A DNA stretch of 64,000 bases from Scleromitrula shiraiana (GCA_028455995.1 JABELC010000005.1:3100001-3164000); one strand, 5' to 3'; counted from the first letter of the stretch, positions 49,445-61,222 are shown. Notes: generated from the sequence alone by a model not told the origin. A program made the numbers and translations.

Positions 49445-52143
49445 AAATTAGAAATAAAAAATACGATATATCATCTTCATACTAGTAGTTCCACGCAAGC
49501 TCTTTGTTCTATTCTTTTCTATTCTTTTTTTCTTTTTTTCTAAATCTGTTTAATTAACTAATTAATGCTCGGTTTGGTTTGATTTCAAGAAGTTGGTATA
49601 TCGAATTAAATGGATACTAACTAGTACTTGGTTTACATGCGACAATAACTTGAATGTATTTCTTACTCGGTTATCGGTTATTTACTCGCTTGTTGGATGC
49701 CAGTGGATGGAACGGTTGAGTGGGATGAGTGGGATGGGTTTGTATTGGTATGTAGTGTTGAGTATTGATTGGATTGGGTGGGTTGGCTGGACTGGGTGGA
49801 TTGAGTGGATTGGGTGGATTGGGTAGTAGTACTAGGTAGGTTTAATCGGAACTTGGAGGAAGTAGGGAATGGATGGATGGATGGATAGATGGGAGTTTGG
49901 GGGTGGTGGATGTGATAGGATGGGGGATTGAGAAAGGAGAAAGGGAATAAAGAGAGGAGATGAGATGGGATGGCATAGCATGGGATAGGGGATGTATGAA
50001 ATGCCAGGGACAGAATGAAATAACTTGAATAAGATGATCAAATAAGATAAAATAAAATAAAATAAAATAAAAAGAAAAGCAATTTTATAATTTTGTTTTG
50101 GCTGTACTTGTACTTGTACTTGTGATTTTCGAGTGAGTTGATACTAGTAAGTGATTGTTAGTTGATTATACTGGTTGATTATCCGCCCCCTGCCCTTTTC
50201 CATCAGTCAAGAAAGAAAGAAATCTCTGTAAAAGATTCACTAGGTTTCCATGAGATATTTCCTCTATCTAAAGTTTCAGGAGAAGGAAAGGAGGAGAGGA
50301 GAAAAGGGTTCAAGCTGTTTGTCATGAGTTTATCTAAAAGTATCTACTGCTTCGAGTCGTTGTTTAGTAATCGAGGATTCGCCAGGATTGAAGGGATCTG
50401 AAATTTGAGAGAGGGGGGAGGAAAGACTCGGAGTTGGGTTATTGGGTCTTTGTGAGAGATATTTTTGTGGTGATGATATTGTGTTGCTGAGGTGCTGTTT
50501 TGGTAATGATGGGGCTTTTTTGTTGAGATGGTCTTGGAAACTAATAGTTTAATTTGAATGCAATGGAATGGAATGCGATTTCTTGCCAGTGTTTATTTTT
50601 ATATAGCAGTAACTTGAATATAGAGATTGGTAAATGGAATTATTTATAGAATACTAGTACTAGTATGTAGGATTTTTAATAGAGGGATATACTATGTATA
50701 GGGGATATATAGAGATTTTGATATGACTCGGAGTGTATTTTTATAGAAAATATTTAGTAGTACTATAAAATATACTACTATAGAAAAACTTGAAGTATAT
50801 ATTTTTCAAGTTATAAGTTGTAGTACTAGTAATTGCCAGGAATTTAGAAAAAATATACTTTTATCGAATGCAGATAGTACTACTACTAGTAGTAGTACTA
50901 ATATTTATTAAAGGTGTATTTTTATAACTTAACCATATAGAAAAAATTTAGTAAAAGCATATTTTAATAAGATTTATACTAAAAAGTTTGACATCATGGA
51001 TATATTTTATTGGAATGTGGATGGAGTCTGGTAGGATTATATCTCAATGAGTTGTATAGAGAATCCAGTAAAAAAAATCTATTTATCTAGCTTACTATAT
51101 TCATTTGTACTAGTAGTATTTATTCTATCTCCTCCTCTCAATGTCTCATGTATATGAACACTACATCTCACCTCATCCCCATTTTCCTTTCTTCTCAGTC
51201 AAATATTTCGATGAAGTATATATATATATATATTTATATCGTCATCAGTCCTCATACTCAAACCACAATCTACATTCAACAGACGGACGAAATGTTAGGT
51301 CTACAAGGTCCAGATGGGTTTTCCCAGAGCACTATAATTCGTTGATGATACATCAATTAGTTTCACTTTTCAAGAAGTGAGCAGTGATAAAAAATAGTTT
51401 TTAAACAAACGACAACGAAATTCAATATCTAATAACAACAATAGCAACGATAACGAAAATCTTAAAAAGACAACAAGAAGCTGTAAAATTCTTTACAATA
51501 CTATGTCATATATTCATCTATAATAACCACCTTCCTCCTCGTAAACCTCACGATAAAATTATCCACTCAACCCATTTGACACAACCCAACCTGATGGCAA
51601 GACATTTTTTTCTTGGTTGTTTATTAATTGTTGTTGACGCAGTTCTTAGGAAAAGAAAGGGATATTCCAGTCTATTTATCTTGAGGTATCGTGAACTAAG
51701 ATGGCGGGCGGGGTAAAGTTCGATGTATTTACTCTTCTCTCGTCCATTCTCTGCGTATTCAATATGGGAAGTGAATCAGGATGAAAGATAGGATATATTT
51801 GACTTGAATTTATTCATTCTCGGATACAAAGTTACCTCGCTGGTGTATATCATTCCTTCATCTCATGTCCGTCATCTTATCTTTCTTCCTTCACACTTAC
51901 CGACCTAGCTATCTACTCCCAAAACCCGTTAAATTAGTCAAACAGATAAATAATATACAAAACCTGGTAGAATCCATTTCTAACTCTCAACTCTATTCTC
52001 TTACCCACTTTATCTTATCCCAGTTTTTAGATTAATTTGATTCTACAAGCATTTTCTCTTCCTCAATCTACTCCCCATGATCCAGAAATTCATCATAACG
52101 CCTACTATCATCAGCTCGTTCATCCATATCTCTTATTCCATTG

Positions 52144-52340
52144 CATCTACTCCATCTACTCCATCTACTCCATCTACTCCATCTACTCCATCTACTCCAT
52201 CTACTCCATCTACTCCATCTACTCCATCTACTCCATCTACTCCATCTACTCCATCTACTCCATCTACTCCATCTACTCCATCTACTCCATCTACTCCATC
52301 TACTCCATCTACTCCATCTACTCCATCTACTCCATCTACG
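52144..52340. repeat. 9-bp minisatellite, 21 perfect copies
   Basis: CATCTACTC repeats 21 times from 52144 to 52332, and a variant copy CATCTACGC follows. The 9-bp period keeps several reading frames open on both strands, which gives spurious repeat proteins. The array sits just upstream of a TATA box at 52375, taking the place of the pyrimidine tract of the promoter-like units further right. Confidence 0.95.
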
Positions 52341-52374
52341 CCCCACGTTCCCACCTCTCCATTCACTTCCCTGT

Positions 52375-52382
52375 TATATAAA
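52375..52382 (+). promoter_or_regulatory. TATA box, leftmost promoter-like unit
   Basis: TATATAAA followed by GCCCTAAACCCCCC and AATCAACAACC. The pyrimidine-rich 9-bp minisatellite lies directly upstream. No gene follows. Confidence 0.35.
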
Positions 52383-54802
52383 GCCCTAAACCCCCCTTTC
52401 ATGCTTCCAATAATCAACAACCATTTAGCCTTGCCAATTTAAACAAGATTCGGTCCTGAACTTTTCACATTTCATAAGTATGTTTGAGACGTTGGTATAT
52501 TGATATAATGAAGTATCGGAGATTGGAAGCGGGAGGATAGGTATATGGATGGCAAGAATAACTGACAACGATGGCAGAAAATCAACAAAAGATCAACAGC
52601 AGACTTCATAGGACCTTTTACATTGTGGAAGTTGATTTTCCTCATCTCTTAGCCTGCCTCTCTTCCCTTGAGAAAAGGTGAATAAGAAGGGGAATAGAGT
52701 GTATTAGTGGAAAGATTTTTTTTGGTTGTATTCATTCATCTTGATGTATTCATCCATTCATCCAACCTATTAACATCCAGTCTTCTCCCCTACCCCTCTT
52801 CTCTTCTCCCACCTACCCCATCCATTAAACTCTCAACAAACCCATGTAAACCATCTCTCCCTTCCTCGTCTTTACGCCAACATCACCAACCTTAGCTACC
52901 TTCAACTTGTTATCGAAGAGGAATGTGTATATCATTGAACCGTCCAGTCAGCTGAGAGTACGCAATTCCAGAACTCGTGGGGCCAGGAAAGTTTAAGATT
53001 TGAGGTTCGAAAGTAAGAGTTTAGAATTGAGATGGTGATAGAAGACAGCGAGGAAGGTGTTGGAAAAATTGACAATCATTTGATGAATACTGTTGACGAC
53101 CAAATAGTAATGAGTGACAAAATTTAGAAAACTACCGCTAATTCATATACCCCTTTTACTTCGGGAAACTATATACCCCTTACTTTTCACCAAACTCTCA
53201 GTTTTTCCCTCAAATGTAAATATTCAATATATAATCCCCATCTTCTTATTTCTATTTCTATTCATGTTACGATGATAGCTTATTTGTAGTTTATTTGTTA
53301 TGTAGAAAGTAAAAGGTTGATTGATTTGTTAAAAGGAAATGCTTTAAGTTAATATATTGTATTTTTTTTTTTAACACATCTCTTATTAAGCAATTCTTAT
53401 ATTATTTTTATTGGATATTTTGGCTAAATTTAATAATCATCTAATCAAAAACCTAATTTACTAATCTAGATTAATAATACATCTCTAAAACTAGCAACTT
53501 GAAATAGCTAGATTTGACTTCAAGTTTTAATCATTCTATATATACTACTAGTAGTAGTATATATATAAATAATATAATTAGATTATTAAAAGCTTTTAAT
53601 GCTTGATAAATAGTCAAATTGATTCAAATTATAATCAATATTTAATCTCAGGCTATGATACTATATGATATAATAAATAAATAAATGATTTTTGCTTATA
53701 TGCGGCCTTATTGAAAACCTAGAGCAATCAAATTTATTATATTTTATTATAATTTCAAGTTCATAAGTGTGAGCATTATCACAAAACTACTCGAGCTCAT
53801 AATTTGTAAAAAGTAAAAAATTGAGTGATTTATTAAAAAGAAATACTTAATACATTATATCCTCTAACACATTATAATTCTCCAATCGTAACATACAGTG
53901 GGCGTCGAGTGATTCTTATACGAATCTATCTTCACCTCCATCTACGACAATAGATATTGTTGAGGAAGCGGGGTTGGGGAAAAGGGGAAAGGAAGGGAGA
54001 TTCAGAGGGTGGTAGGGGGTGAATTGATACAAGTTATTTAGAGTTTGAAGTGTAGAAGTGAGAGAGTGGAGATGTGATGGGATGAGATGGATAGGAATAG
54101 GGTTCAATTTATAAATATCTCTTTCTTCTCTTTCTTCACCTGGTTACTCCAATAACTCTATCAAAAGATATACAGATTTCGATTAGGAAGTCTATGTATG
54201 TTGAGTGAATTGTGAAAAGTGCTATTGCAAATAGTAGAGGAGCGAGAAAAGTAAATTAACAAATGCAATAAGAACGGGAAAAGGTGTCGTAGTAGTAGAT
54301 ATGTTTTTTCGGAGGGTGGAGATCGAGAATAGAATCACAATATAATAGCAATCAAAATGAGATAACGATAACAACCGCATATATTAAGAAAACGACAAAA
54401 ATCCCCTCTGTTTCCCCTCCCCCTCTCCCAATCTACGGCCTATCCATCTATTCACTTACTCACTCTGCTCCATCAATGAATTCCCAACATCGAAAACGTC
54501 TGTCGCTACATCCATTTCTTTACCATTCATCGCGGTTGAATTCCCTAGCTATACCTATTTATCCTCTCTTCTTATTTTCATCTGTTACCCATGCTTACTT
54601 GATGCTCTATCTCATCCAATTTTATCTCATTTTATGTCATGCTGTCTCATAAAGAAAAGAGAACAACCACAATGAAATCCATCTATTAATCCAGCTCCCC
54701 CCGCTCTACCCCACTCCTTCTTTCCAACTTTCTCTCTCCCCACCTCATTCTCACCATTATCCTCCCGTCCTCACTCTCCACTCCCTACACCACTAGCTCG
54801 CG

Positions 54803-54810
54803 TATATAAA
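54803..54810 (+). promoter_or_regulatory. TATA box, array unit 1
   Basis: TATATAAA followed by CCTCCCTCTTCACTC and, about 40 nt on, CAATTCAATTAATCAAA. An inverted GAT/ATC stretch with ATGATCAT at 55047-55054 follows. Confidence 0.4.
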
Positions 54811-55222
54811 CCTCCCTCTTCACTCTTCCTCGCCCCTGATCAATTCAATTAATCAAATCCAATTCAAACAATCAATCCAGATGATTTTAATCAAATAGTA
54901 TCAAATCTTAAGAAAGAGGAATGGAGAGAAAGCTATTTCAAGGAGAAAGGGGGAGCGGATAATAAATAAATGAAAGTGGTTGAAGATGAACAAGTGAGAA
55001 TCTAGAAAGATTATAATAGGAGAGATGGATGATGATAATGACAATAATGATCATCACCATCATCATTACCATCATTATCAAATGATTTCTTTTTCTTTTT
55101 ATCTTTATCATCTATATTTTATTCTCGTTCCAACTTTCCACCCTCTCTCTACACTCCCCGCTGCAATCCTCTCTTTTTTGTGATCCATCTCAATCTCCCT
55201 TCTCCTTTCAATCCTTTCCTTC

Positions 55223-55230
55223 TATATAAA
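55223..55230 (+). promoter_or_regulatory. TATA box, array unit 2
   Basis: TATATAAA followed by CCTCTAACTTCTCTC and then CTAAACATAATCAAAAT. Preceded by TTCTCCTTTCAATCC. Confidence 0.4.
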
Positions 55231-55708
55231 CCTCTAACTTCTCTCTACTTATTCCAATCTCTAAACATAATCAAAATAGTATAAACGACAACAACAAGAG
55301 AAAGGAAGAGAAACAAGATCGAGAAGGAAGGAAATATAAGAGAAAAAGAGCTCAACAGAAAAAATATTGAAAATAGCCAACTATCATCTGCTTATTCATT
55401 GCCATCGACAACATAATATATATCATTAACAAACAATAACCATTATTATCCCTCATACCCTCCTTCCTTACATCCCCTCTGAGCAATATATTCTATATCT
55501 CCTAGTTCTATACACTGATTGAATATTCTTTTCAATTCAACTCCTTTCCTTTCCCCTAATATACATGAATGTAACATCTAAATCATCTCTATCAAGGTTT
55601 CTCTTTTTCCTCTCATAACTTGTTTTTTATATCCTTTCCCCCTCACCCTTCTCTTCACTCCTCTATCTTTCCCACTTCATTTTCCACACCTTCAATCTTC
55701 TACCTTCT

Positions 55709-55715
55709 ATAAAAC
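55709..55715 (+). promoter_or_regulatory. TATA box, array unit 3
   Basis: TATAAAA followed by CCCCTCCCTTCACTC and then AAAACAATCAATCG. Confidence 0.4.
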
Positions 55716-56218
55716 CCCTCCCTTCACTCTCTTTTTTCTACCCCAAAACAATCAATCGTAGCCAAAGTACAACATCCAAGAATGAATGAATGTATACGGA
55801 AAGAGCAGACATTAAATATATCCTGTATTTTAGAGAAGGGAAAACAAGATGGAAAAGAAAAAGATAAATGAAAATAATAGAAAAAGATAAATGATGATTT
55901 AATATTGTGATGGTAATAAATAGTGTGAACAACAATACGACTATCAGCATCATCATTTCTTTTCTCTATTTATCAAAACTCTCACTCACTTCCATCCCCT
56001 TTCATTCCCTCACCAACCCCCGGACCAATAAATTCTCCCCAAAACTCCTCTTCTCTCTCTTAAACTCGATTTCTTCTAGTGATTGGTTTATCTTTCTACA
56101 GTCCTCTCATTACAATAGACCCAACACTCCTTATTTATATCCCCCCTTCTCCCTCCCCTTCCTTTTCATCCCCACTTCTCCCTCCTATTCGCTTCCTTTT
56201 TAATCTCTTTAATCTCCA

Positions 56219-56226
56219 TATATAAA
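56219..56226 (+). promoter_or_regulatory. TATA box, array unit 4
   Basis: TATATAAA followed by CCTCCTATCCCTATC and then AAATAATCAAACTAAC. A GATAATAG/CTATTATC inverted repeat and ATGATCAT (56439-56446) follow. Confidence 0.4.
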
Positions 56227-56809
56227 CCTCCTATCCCTATCTCTCGATCTCTTTCTCAAACAGAAATAATCAAACTAACAATAACTGAATACTAAAGGAA
56301 AAGATTTTATGACTTCCATTTTGTATATACTACTAGTATAAAAAGAGATAAGATGTAAAATATAAAAACATAAAGTCAAGAGAAAATAAAGAAACGTGAT
56401 TTATAACAAGAGATGGTGTATGGATGAATAATAATATGATGATCATGATAATAGTAATAACTATTATCAATTATTATTAACTTAACATCAACCACATATC
56501 CATCCCACCTCTCTTCTAAATACCTTTACTTCATTCATTAACCCCATCTACCCATCTATCTATTGATACACTGGCATACATCCATCTACCCATCTACCAA
56601 ATCCAATCTATCCCTCCATACACTCTCCCTTCCATTTTATACCCCTAGATTCTAATCCTAGGAATGATCATCTCATATCTACTTCCTCCCTCCTTTCACC
56701 ACTCCCTCTCTTTTATACTATCCCCCCCTTCACATTTCCCTTCTTTCCTTTCCTCCCCGTATATTCTCTTTACTTACCACCCTCCCAATCCCTTACAATA
56801 CCCCTCTTT

Positions 56810-56818
56810 TATATATAG
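56810..56818 (+). promoter_or_regulatory. TATA box, array unit 5
   Basis: TATATATAG followed by CCCTCTTTCAAG and then ATAATCAAACCG. ATGATCAT follows at 57162-57169. Confidence 0.35.
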
Positions 56819-57288
56819 CCCTCTTTCAAGTTCCCCCCTTTTTTTATTATTCATCATAATCATTTATAATCAAACCGATAATCAATTCAATAGAAGAAGA
56901 ACTTGAACTACCAAATTAAGAACTTGAAAATACTTTATATTAATGTTATTGATCTATTACTAGTATATAATCGAGACACGGAACGAAAAAGAGAAGAGAA
57001 AAAGAGAAAAGAAAACAAGAATAAATAGATGGTTCAATAATAATAACTATGATAAACAACCTAAACATTGAATCAATAAACGAACATTTAAAAATATGAT
57101 ACTAGTACTAGTAATAGAAAGATAGATAATGACTACTACTACTAGTACGAAGACTACAACGATGATCATAATGACGATACTAACAACCATCAATTCACCA
57201 ATCACTACCATATCATCTTCAATTCCTGCTCCCTCTCGCCCCATCCTCTGTTTTCCTTTCCTCCCCTTGTAAGCTAAGCTAAAGATCA

Positions 57289-57340
57289 CATAACATAACA
57301 TAACATAACATAACATAACATAACATAACATAACATAACA
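57289..57340. repeat. CATAA pentamer microsatellite
   Basis: About ten consecutive copies of ATAAC/CATAA just before the pyrimidine tract of the last promoter-like unit. Confidence 0.93.
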
Positions 57341-57427
57341 AGCCACCCACCCCCCCTCTCCTCCCCTCTCCTCTCCATCTTTCCCTCTCCTCTCCTCTCC
57401 CCACCCCAAACTTAAATCCCCCACCCT

Positions 57428-57434
57428 TATAAAA
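57428..57434 (+). promoter_or_regulatory. TATA box, array unit 6
   Basis: TATAAAA followed by CCCCATCCCCCC and then TCAAGTTCAAACTTCAAC. Preceded by a CTCTCCTCTCC tract. Confidence 0.4.
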
Positions 57435-60232
57435 CCCCATCCCCCCATTCCCCCCATTCCACTATCTCCTCAAGTTCAAACTTCAACTTCAAACTTCAAC
57501 TCAAAGCCCAAGCCACCCAAAAGAATTTAAATAATACTTACTAGTTAGTAATATAAACACTAGCATTATCAAACATAACATGACTTAAAAAAAAAATAAA
57601 AAAAAAAAAAAAAAAAATAGAAAAAAAAAATATTAAATATTAGATCTGAATAATTTATTAAAAGGATAGATAGATAGATAGATGATTGATTGTATTGTAT
57701 TGTATTAATTATATAAAAATATAAAAATATAATCATATAATCATATAATCATATTAGTTATAATTATATTCATATTCATATAAATCAATATACATAATAT
57801 ATTTCATATATAAATATATATAATTATATATAATCATAATCACAATCAATATATATAATATATTTCATACATAAATATATATAATTACAATCAACACATA
57901 TATATAATCACAATCAACACATATATACAATCAACACACAATCACAATCACATCATACACAAAAAAAAAAGAATTAAAGACAACAAAGACAACAAAGACA
58001 AAGTCTCTATTATTCTAAAGTATTTACTAGTATTTATTTATTTATTTGTTCATTTATTTATTACTATCTCTCCTTCTCTTCCCCATCCCCCCCATCCATC
58101 ACCATCACCATCTCATCCTCAACCAACCAACCAATCAACCAACCGGGTATCTATCTATTCCTCACTCACACTAATCTCCCACTCTCCCACTTTCCCATCC
58201 ATCCGAATCCCCACCCTCAAAAAGAGACAAAAAGAGAGAAAAAAAAAAAGTAAAAAAAAGTAAATAAAAAAAGAACAACCACAGGATATCAACCACCCCA
58301 CCCCCACCTTCAAACCCATCATAACGTCATATCATCCATCCGACCATCCGACCATCCGACAATCCGACCATCCGACCGATCAACCCACAGCCAAACCAAA
58401 GTAAACCAAAGCAAAGGAAAGCAAAGGAAAGTAAACCAATAGAAAAAAGTAGTGCGCAATGCACAGTTCGCAGTTCGCAGTAAAAAAAAGTAAGAGGGAA
58501 TGAAGAAACCAAGTAGACAAGTAGATAAGTAAATAAGAAGGAATCCTCCATTTTAGTATGTATGTATGAATGAATGTATGTATGAATGTATGTATGTATG
58601 ATGGAAGATAACTCTATCCCGAGTTCCAATCAATATTGCTAGCTAGCAAGCAGCCATCCATCCATCCATACCAATCAATCAATCATACCGATGAAGAAAT
58701 TCCCCCCTCCATCTATTCGCGACCACTTTTCTGCCCCATCTCAGATAGATAGATAAATAGATAAATAAATAAATAAAAAGAGGAAGGGTGAAAGATGTAA
58801 AGCAATATGCAAAGTTGTAATAGACCAAACTAAACCGAACCAAGCAATCGCGTAAGCGTAAGCAAAAGCAAGGCCAAAATCGCAAAACTTATTTTCCCTT
58901 CTCATATTCTCTGATATTCTTCTTATCTTTTTAAAAAGGGCTCCAGCAAAAAGGCCGAACGAAACATGTCGACCAAGAGAAAAGTATAGCATATCAAGTA
59001 AAATTTTAATTTCCTCCCTCCTTCCCTCCCCAATTCCACCCATTCCATCCCCATAAATTCCATTCCAATCCATCCCATTCCATTCCCAATCTTTCATGCA
59101 TGCAAAAGTAGAGTAAGTAAACTCAATCGAAAATGTGTAAAAAAAGAAAAAAATCTCAAGCCAAGCCAAGCCAAGCCAAGCTAAAGAACTCGCAAATGCC
59201 AATGCCATGCTCATATTTGTATACCCCCAAATATCCCATATCCCCCACCTTTCAAATCTTAGACGAGTAAAAAGTAAAAAGTAAAAAAAGTAAAAATTAT
59301 GACATACGAAATGGAAATCAAATGATTCCTCATATCATATGTGATAATCGAAGTCGAAGTCGAAGCAAGAAGTCGAAAAAAAGAAGTCTCGGAAAAAAAG
59401 ACAAAAGCCAAGCACACGCAATATTCCATCCCAAATAAATTCCCCAACCCATTTTGTGCATCCCAAATCCCATCCATCCCCCTTTCATTATGAAGAAAAC
59501 CCAATGATGGAACTAAATCCAAGAAAATGAACTAACAAACAAAACATAATACAGAAAATTCTTTCAAATCTTTCACCACCATGATGATGAAGAAATCGAA
59601 ATGAAGTAGTAAAAAAAAAGAATCCGCCTAATTACAAACTTTTTCTGGATGGCGAAGCAAGCAAAGGCAGCCCAGATGGTGATTTTTTTTGTGTCCGACT
59701 TGTGAAAGAAGTCTAGAAGAAAAAGCAAAATGTGCAAAGAAGTGTAGAATAAAAAAAGCAAGACTAAAGATCTTCTCCTGCAAGCAACCCAAAACACCTG
59801 TAACTAGAATCCATCCAGTCCATGCCACCCTTATTTTGGGAAAAAATAAACAAATGAAAAAATCTAAAAAAAAATCCGCTGATGTAACGCCGTGAAAATG
59901 TGAAAAGCAAAGTCGTAAGATCGAGGCAGCCACCGGTAGGCGCAACGCAACTCGAGATCGTAATATTTGGACATGATGATCCGGGTATTAATTTAATTGA
60001 ATAATCCTTAGAAAGTTCGTCGAGGATTATACGGATCGTGACGACATCTCTTTAACGTAATGCGCACTTTTATAAAAAAAGAAATAGAAAAAAGAAAATG
60101 CAAGAACTTTTGTAATGGTGAACTCGGCACCATGGGTATTCGCGTGTATAGAATTAAGCGTTTTTGTTGATGTTGACAATTTCGAGTTGGGATCTTATTA
60201 AACCAGAAATGTAATAAGAAATGATACTGCAA

Positions 60233-61222
60233 TTAAGATACGACGGTTGGTTGTCCTCCATATGCATGATGTGACATGAAATTTGGTTGTTTTGATTGAG
60301 GTCCACATGAAGCACATCCGGTACAATCAGCAACGGAACGATCCCAAATATTATATGAGTTGTTACCATAGTGACCCGAATATGGTGTAAAAGGAGCGAC
60401 GACTCGAGGAGGTATGTATGAAGGATAGTATTGTCCAAATGGAATCGAATATTGCGTGAAAAACCAATGATTTTTATATCCAGGTCCCATACCCGTAGTA
60501 CTATACACTGGCGTACTGACACCAGAATCTGGAGCAGAAGGTGGTGTATGGTGTGGAGTTGGATATGCTCCTGGGTTAACCCAAGCTTGTGGATCATAAA
60601 TCTCAAATCTTTGTCGTTCTCTTGAAGCACTCTTTGGATATCCACTGTATGGTTGAGCGACATATTGTTGACGAGGACGTTGAACATTGGTGTCGATTGG
60701 AGCAAGTGGAGTAGAAAGGCGTTCACGAGCAACAGCACGTTCCTTCTTCTTTGCTGCAGACCAATCCTTCCAATTTTGTAACCATGCGTTGTAATCTTCA
60801 CTTCCATCGAGGTCGACATACAAATTCCAGTTCAAATCATCCAACCAATCGTGTTCCAAAGTGTTGAGTTCTGAGACTGCGATACCACTGACTTCCGACC
60901 AGGATTTATTTTGAAAGGTATTGTCATCCAAGAATTTACTTCCGAGAAGTAATCCAACAGTTAACAATCTCCAAACTTGACCATCACTAATCTTTCTTGC
61001 TTCGAGCTTGAGCATATTGACGCGTTTTGCTAGATAGTTCATACCAAGAAGGATTGTGGTGTGAGGAAGTCGGGTCGATGATAGAAGTCCAGAAACAAAT
61101 TTGCGAAAGGGTGCCGTAACAGTAGAGTTAGGGAAAGCGAGTCTTTGTGCCATTTCAGCCACATAGTCTGTCATCTCCTCAATCTCGTACTCCAGATGAG
61201 CACATACACCTCCTGGAAGCAT
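60233..61222 (-). CDS. Pho80/Clg1-like cyclin (CDK Pho85-type partner)
   Basis: A single exon of 990 nt gives 329 residues from ATG 61222. Upstream the frame stays open to 61348 but contains no other ATG, so 61222 is the best start; an upstream exon spliced at CTTCCAG|GAGG is an alternative. The cyclin box includes GGVCAHLEYEIEEMTDYVAEM, FRKFVSGLLSSTRLPHTTILLGM, LAKRVNML, RLLTVGLLLGSKFLDDNTF and NTLEHDWLDDLNWNLYV. The C-terminal half is low-complexity and rich in Tyr, Pro and Ser, and ends with a CTGCASCG motif and QPNFMSHHAYGGQPTVVS. The box fits the Pho80 family; the glycine start block GGVxAHLxYE is typical of fungal Clg1-like cyclins, which work with a Pho85-type kinase. The family function is nutrient and growth control. 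It converges with SCH9 across 12 kb. Confidence 0.85.
   Translation of the reverse strand: MLPGGVCAHLEYEIEEMTDYVAEMAQRLAFPNSTVTAPFRKFVSGLLSSTRLPHTTILLGMNYLAKRVNMLKLEARKISDGQVWRLLTVGLLLGSKFLDDNTFQNKSWSEVSGIAVSELNTLEHDWLDDLNWNLYVDLDGSEDYNAWLQNWKDWSAAKKKERAVARERLSTPLAPIDTNVQRPRQQYVAQPYSGYPKSASRERQRFEIYDPQAWVNPGAYPTPHHTPPSAPDSGVSTPVYSTTGMGPGYKNHWFFTQYSIPFGQYYPSYIPPRVVAPFTPYSGHYGNNSYNIWDRSVADCTGCASCGPQSKQPNFMSHHAYGGQPTVVS

Larger units (their letters stand above)
48033..52143. other. Gene-free low-complexity region, left part of 12 kb interval
   Basis: No coding region is supported. Microsatellites are dense: a GATATT hexamer at 48274-48350, GCATCTATT units near 48370-48410, CTTT near 48525, CGTAT near 49086-49120, poly-G plus GA at 49398-49444 and GATG near 49870. 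Palindrome ACTAGT is frequent from 49481 on. From 50600 to 51100 the sequence is nearly pure AT with TACTAGTAGTA clusters. Confidence 0.5.
54803..57480 (+). repeat. Array of six degenerate promoter-like units
   Basis: Six units of about 0.4-0.6 kb repeat the same order on the plus strand: a long pyrimidine-rich tract, a TATA box, CCTC or CCCC, a 25-40 nt CT-rich block, an A-rich start-like segment with AATCAAA or CAATCAA, a purine-rich segment (AAGAGAAAGGAAG type), and in several units an ATGATCAT-centred GAT/ATC inverted stretch. TATA boxes are at 54803, 55223, 55709, 56219, 56810 and 57428, so the spacing grows from 420 to 618 bp. A weaker candidate is at 54110. No unit holds an ORF with coding character. 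The array lies between convergent genes, so it serves neither neighbour as a normal promoter. Ancient tandem duplication is likely but cannot be proven by eye. Confidence 0.55.
52383..60232. other. Gene-free right part of the interval between convergent genes
   Basis: No supported coding region. Between 53150 and 53900 the sequence is very AT-rich. From about 54.1 to 57.5 kb CT-rich blocks, TATA boxes and purine-rich blocks alternate (see the array). From 57580 to 58000 it is AT-rich with TATATAATCATA-type repeats. From 58000 to 60230 simple repeats (ATCCGACC near 58335, GTAT near 58555, AAATAAAT near 58755, CCAAG near 59160) alternate with AAAAG-rich stretches towards the cyclin 3' end. Confidence 0.5.

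Noticed and set aside
52144..52332. CRISPR-like array
   Set aside because: Perfect tandem repeat without spacers, in a eukaryotic genome.
52077..52442. Plus-strand ORF with Thr-Pro-Ser repeats and minus-strand ORF with Val-Asp-Gly repeats
   Set aside because: Both come entirely from the 9-bp minisatellite, which is open in several frames on both strands. Flanks have no coding character.
53150..58000. Centromere or mating-type-like AT-rich core
   Set aside because: The AT-rich parts are short and alternate with CT-rich promoter-like blocks; nothing else supports a centromere.
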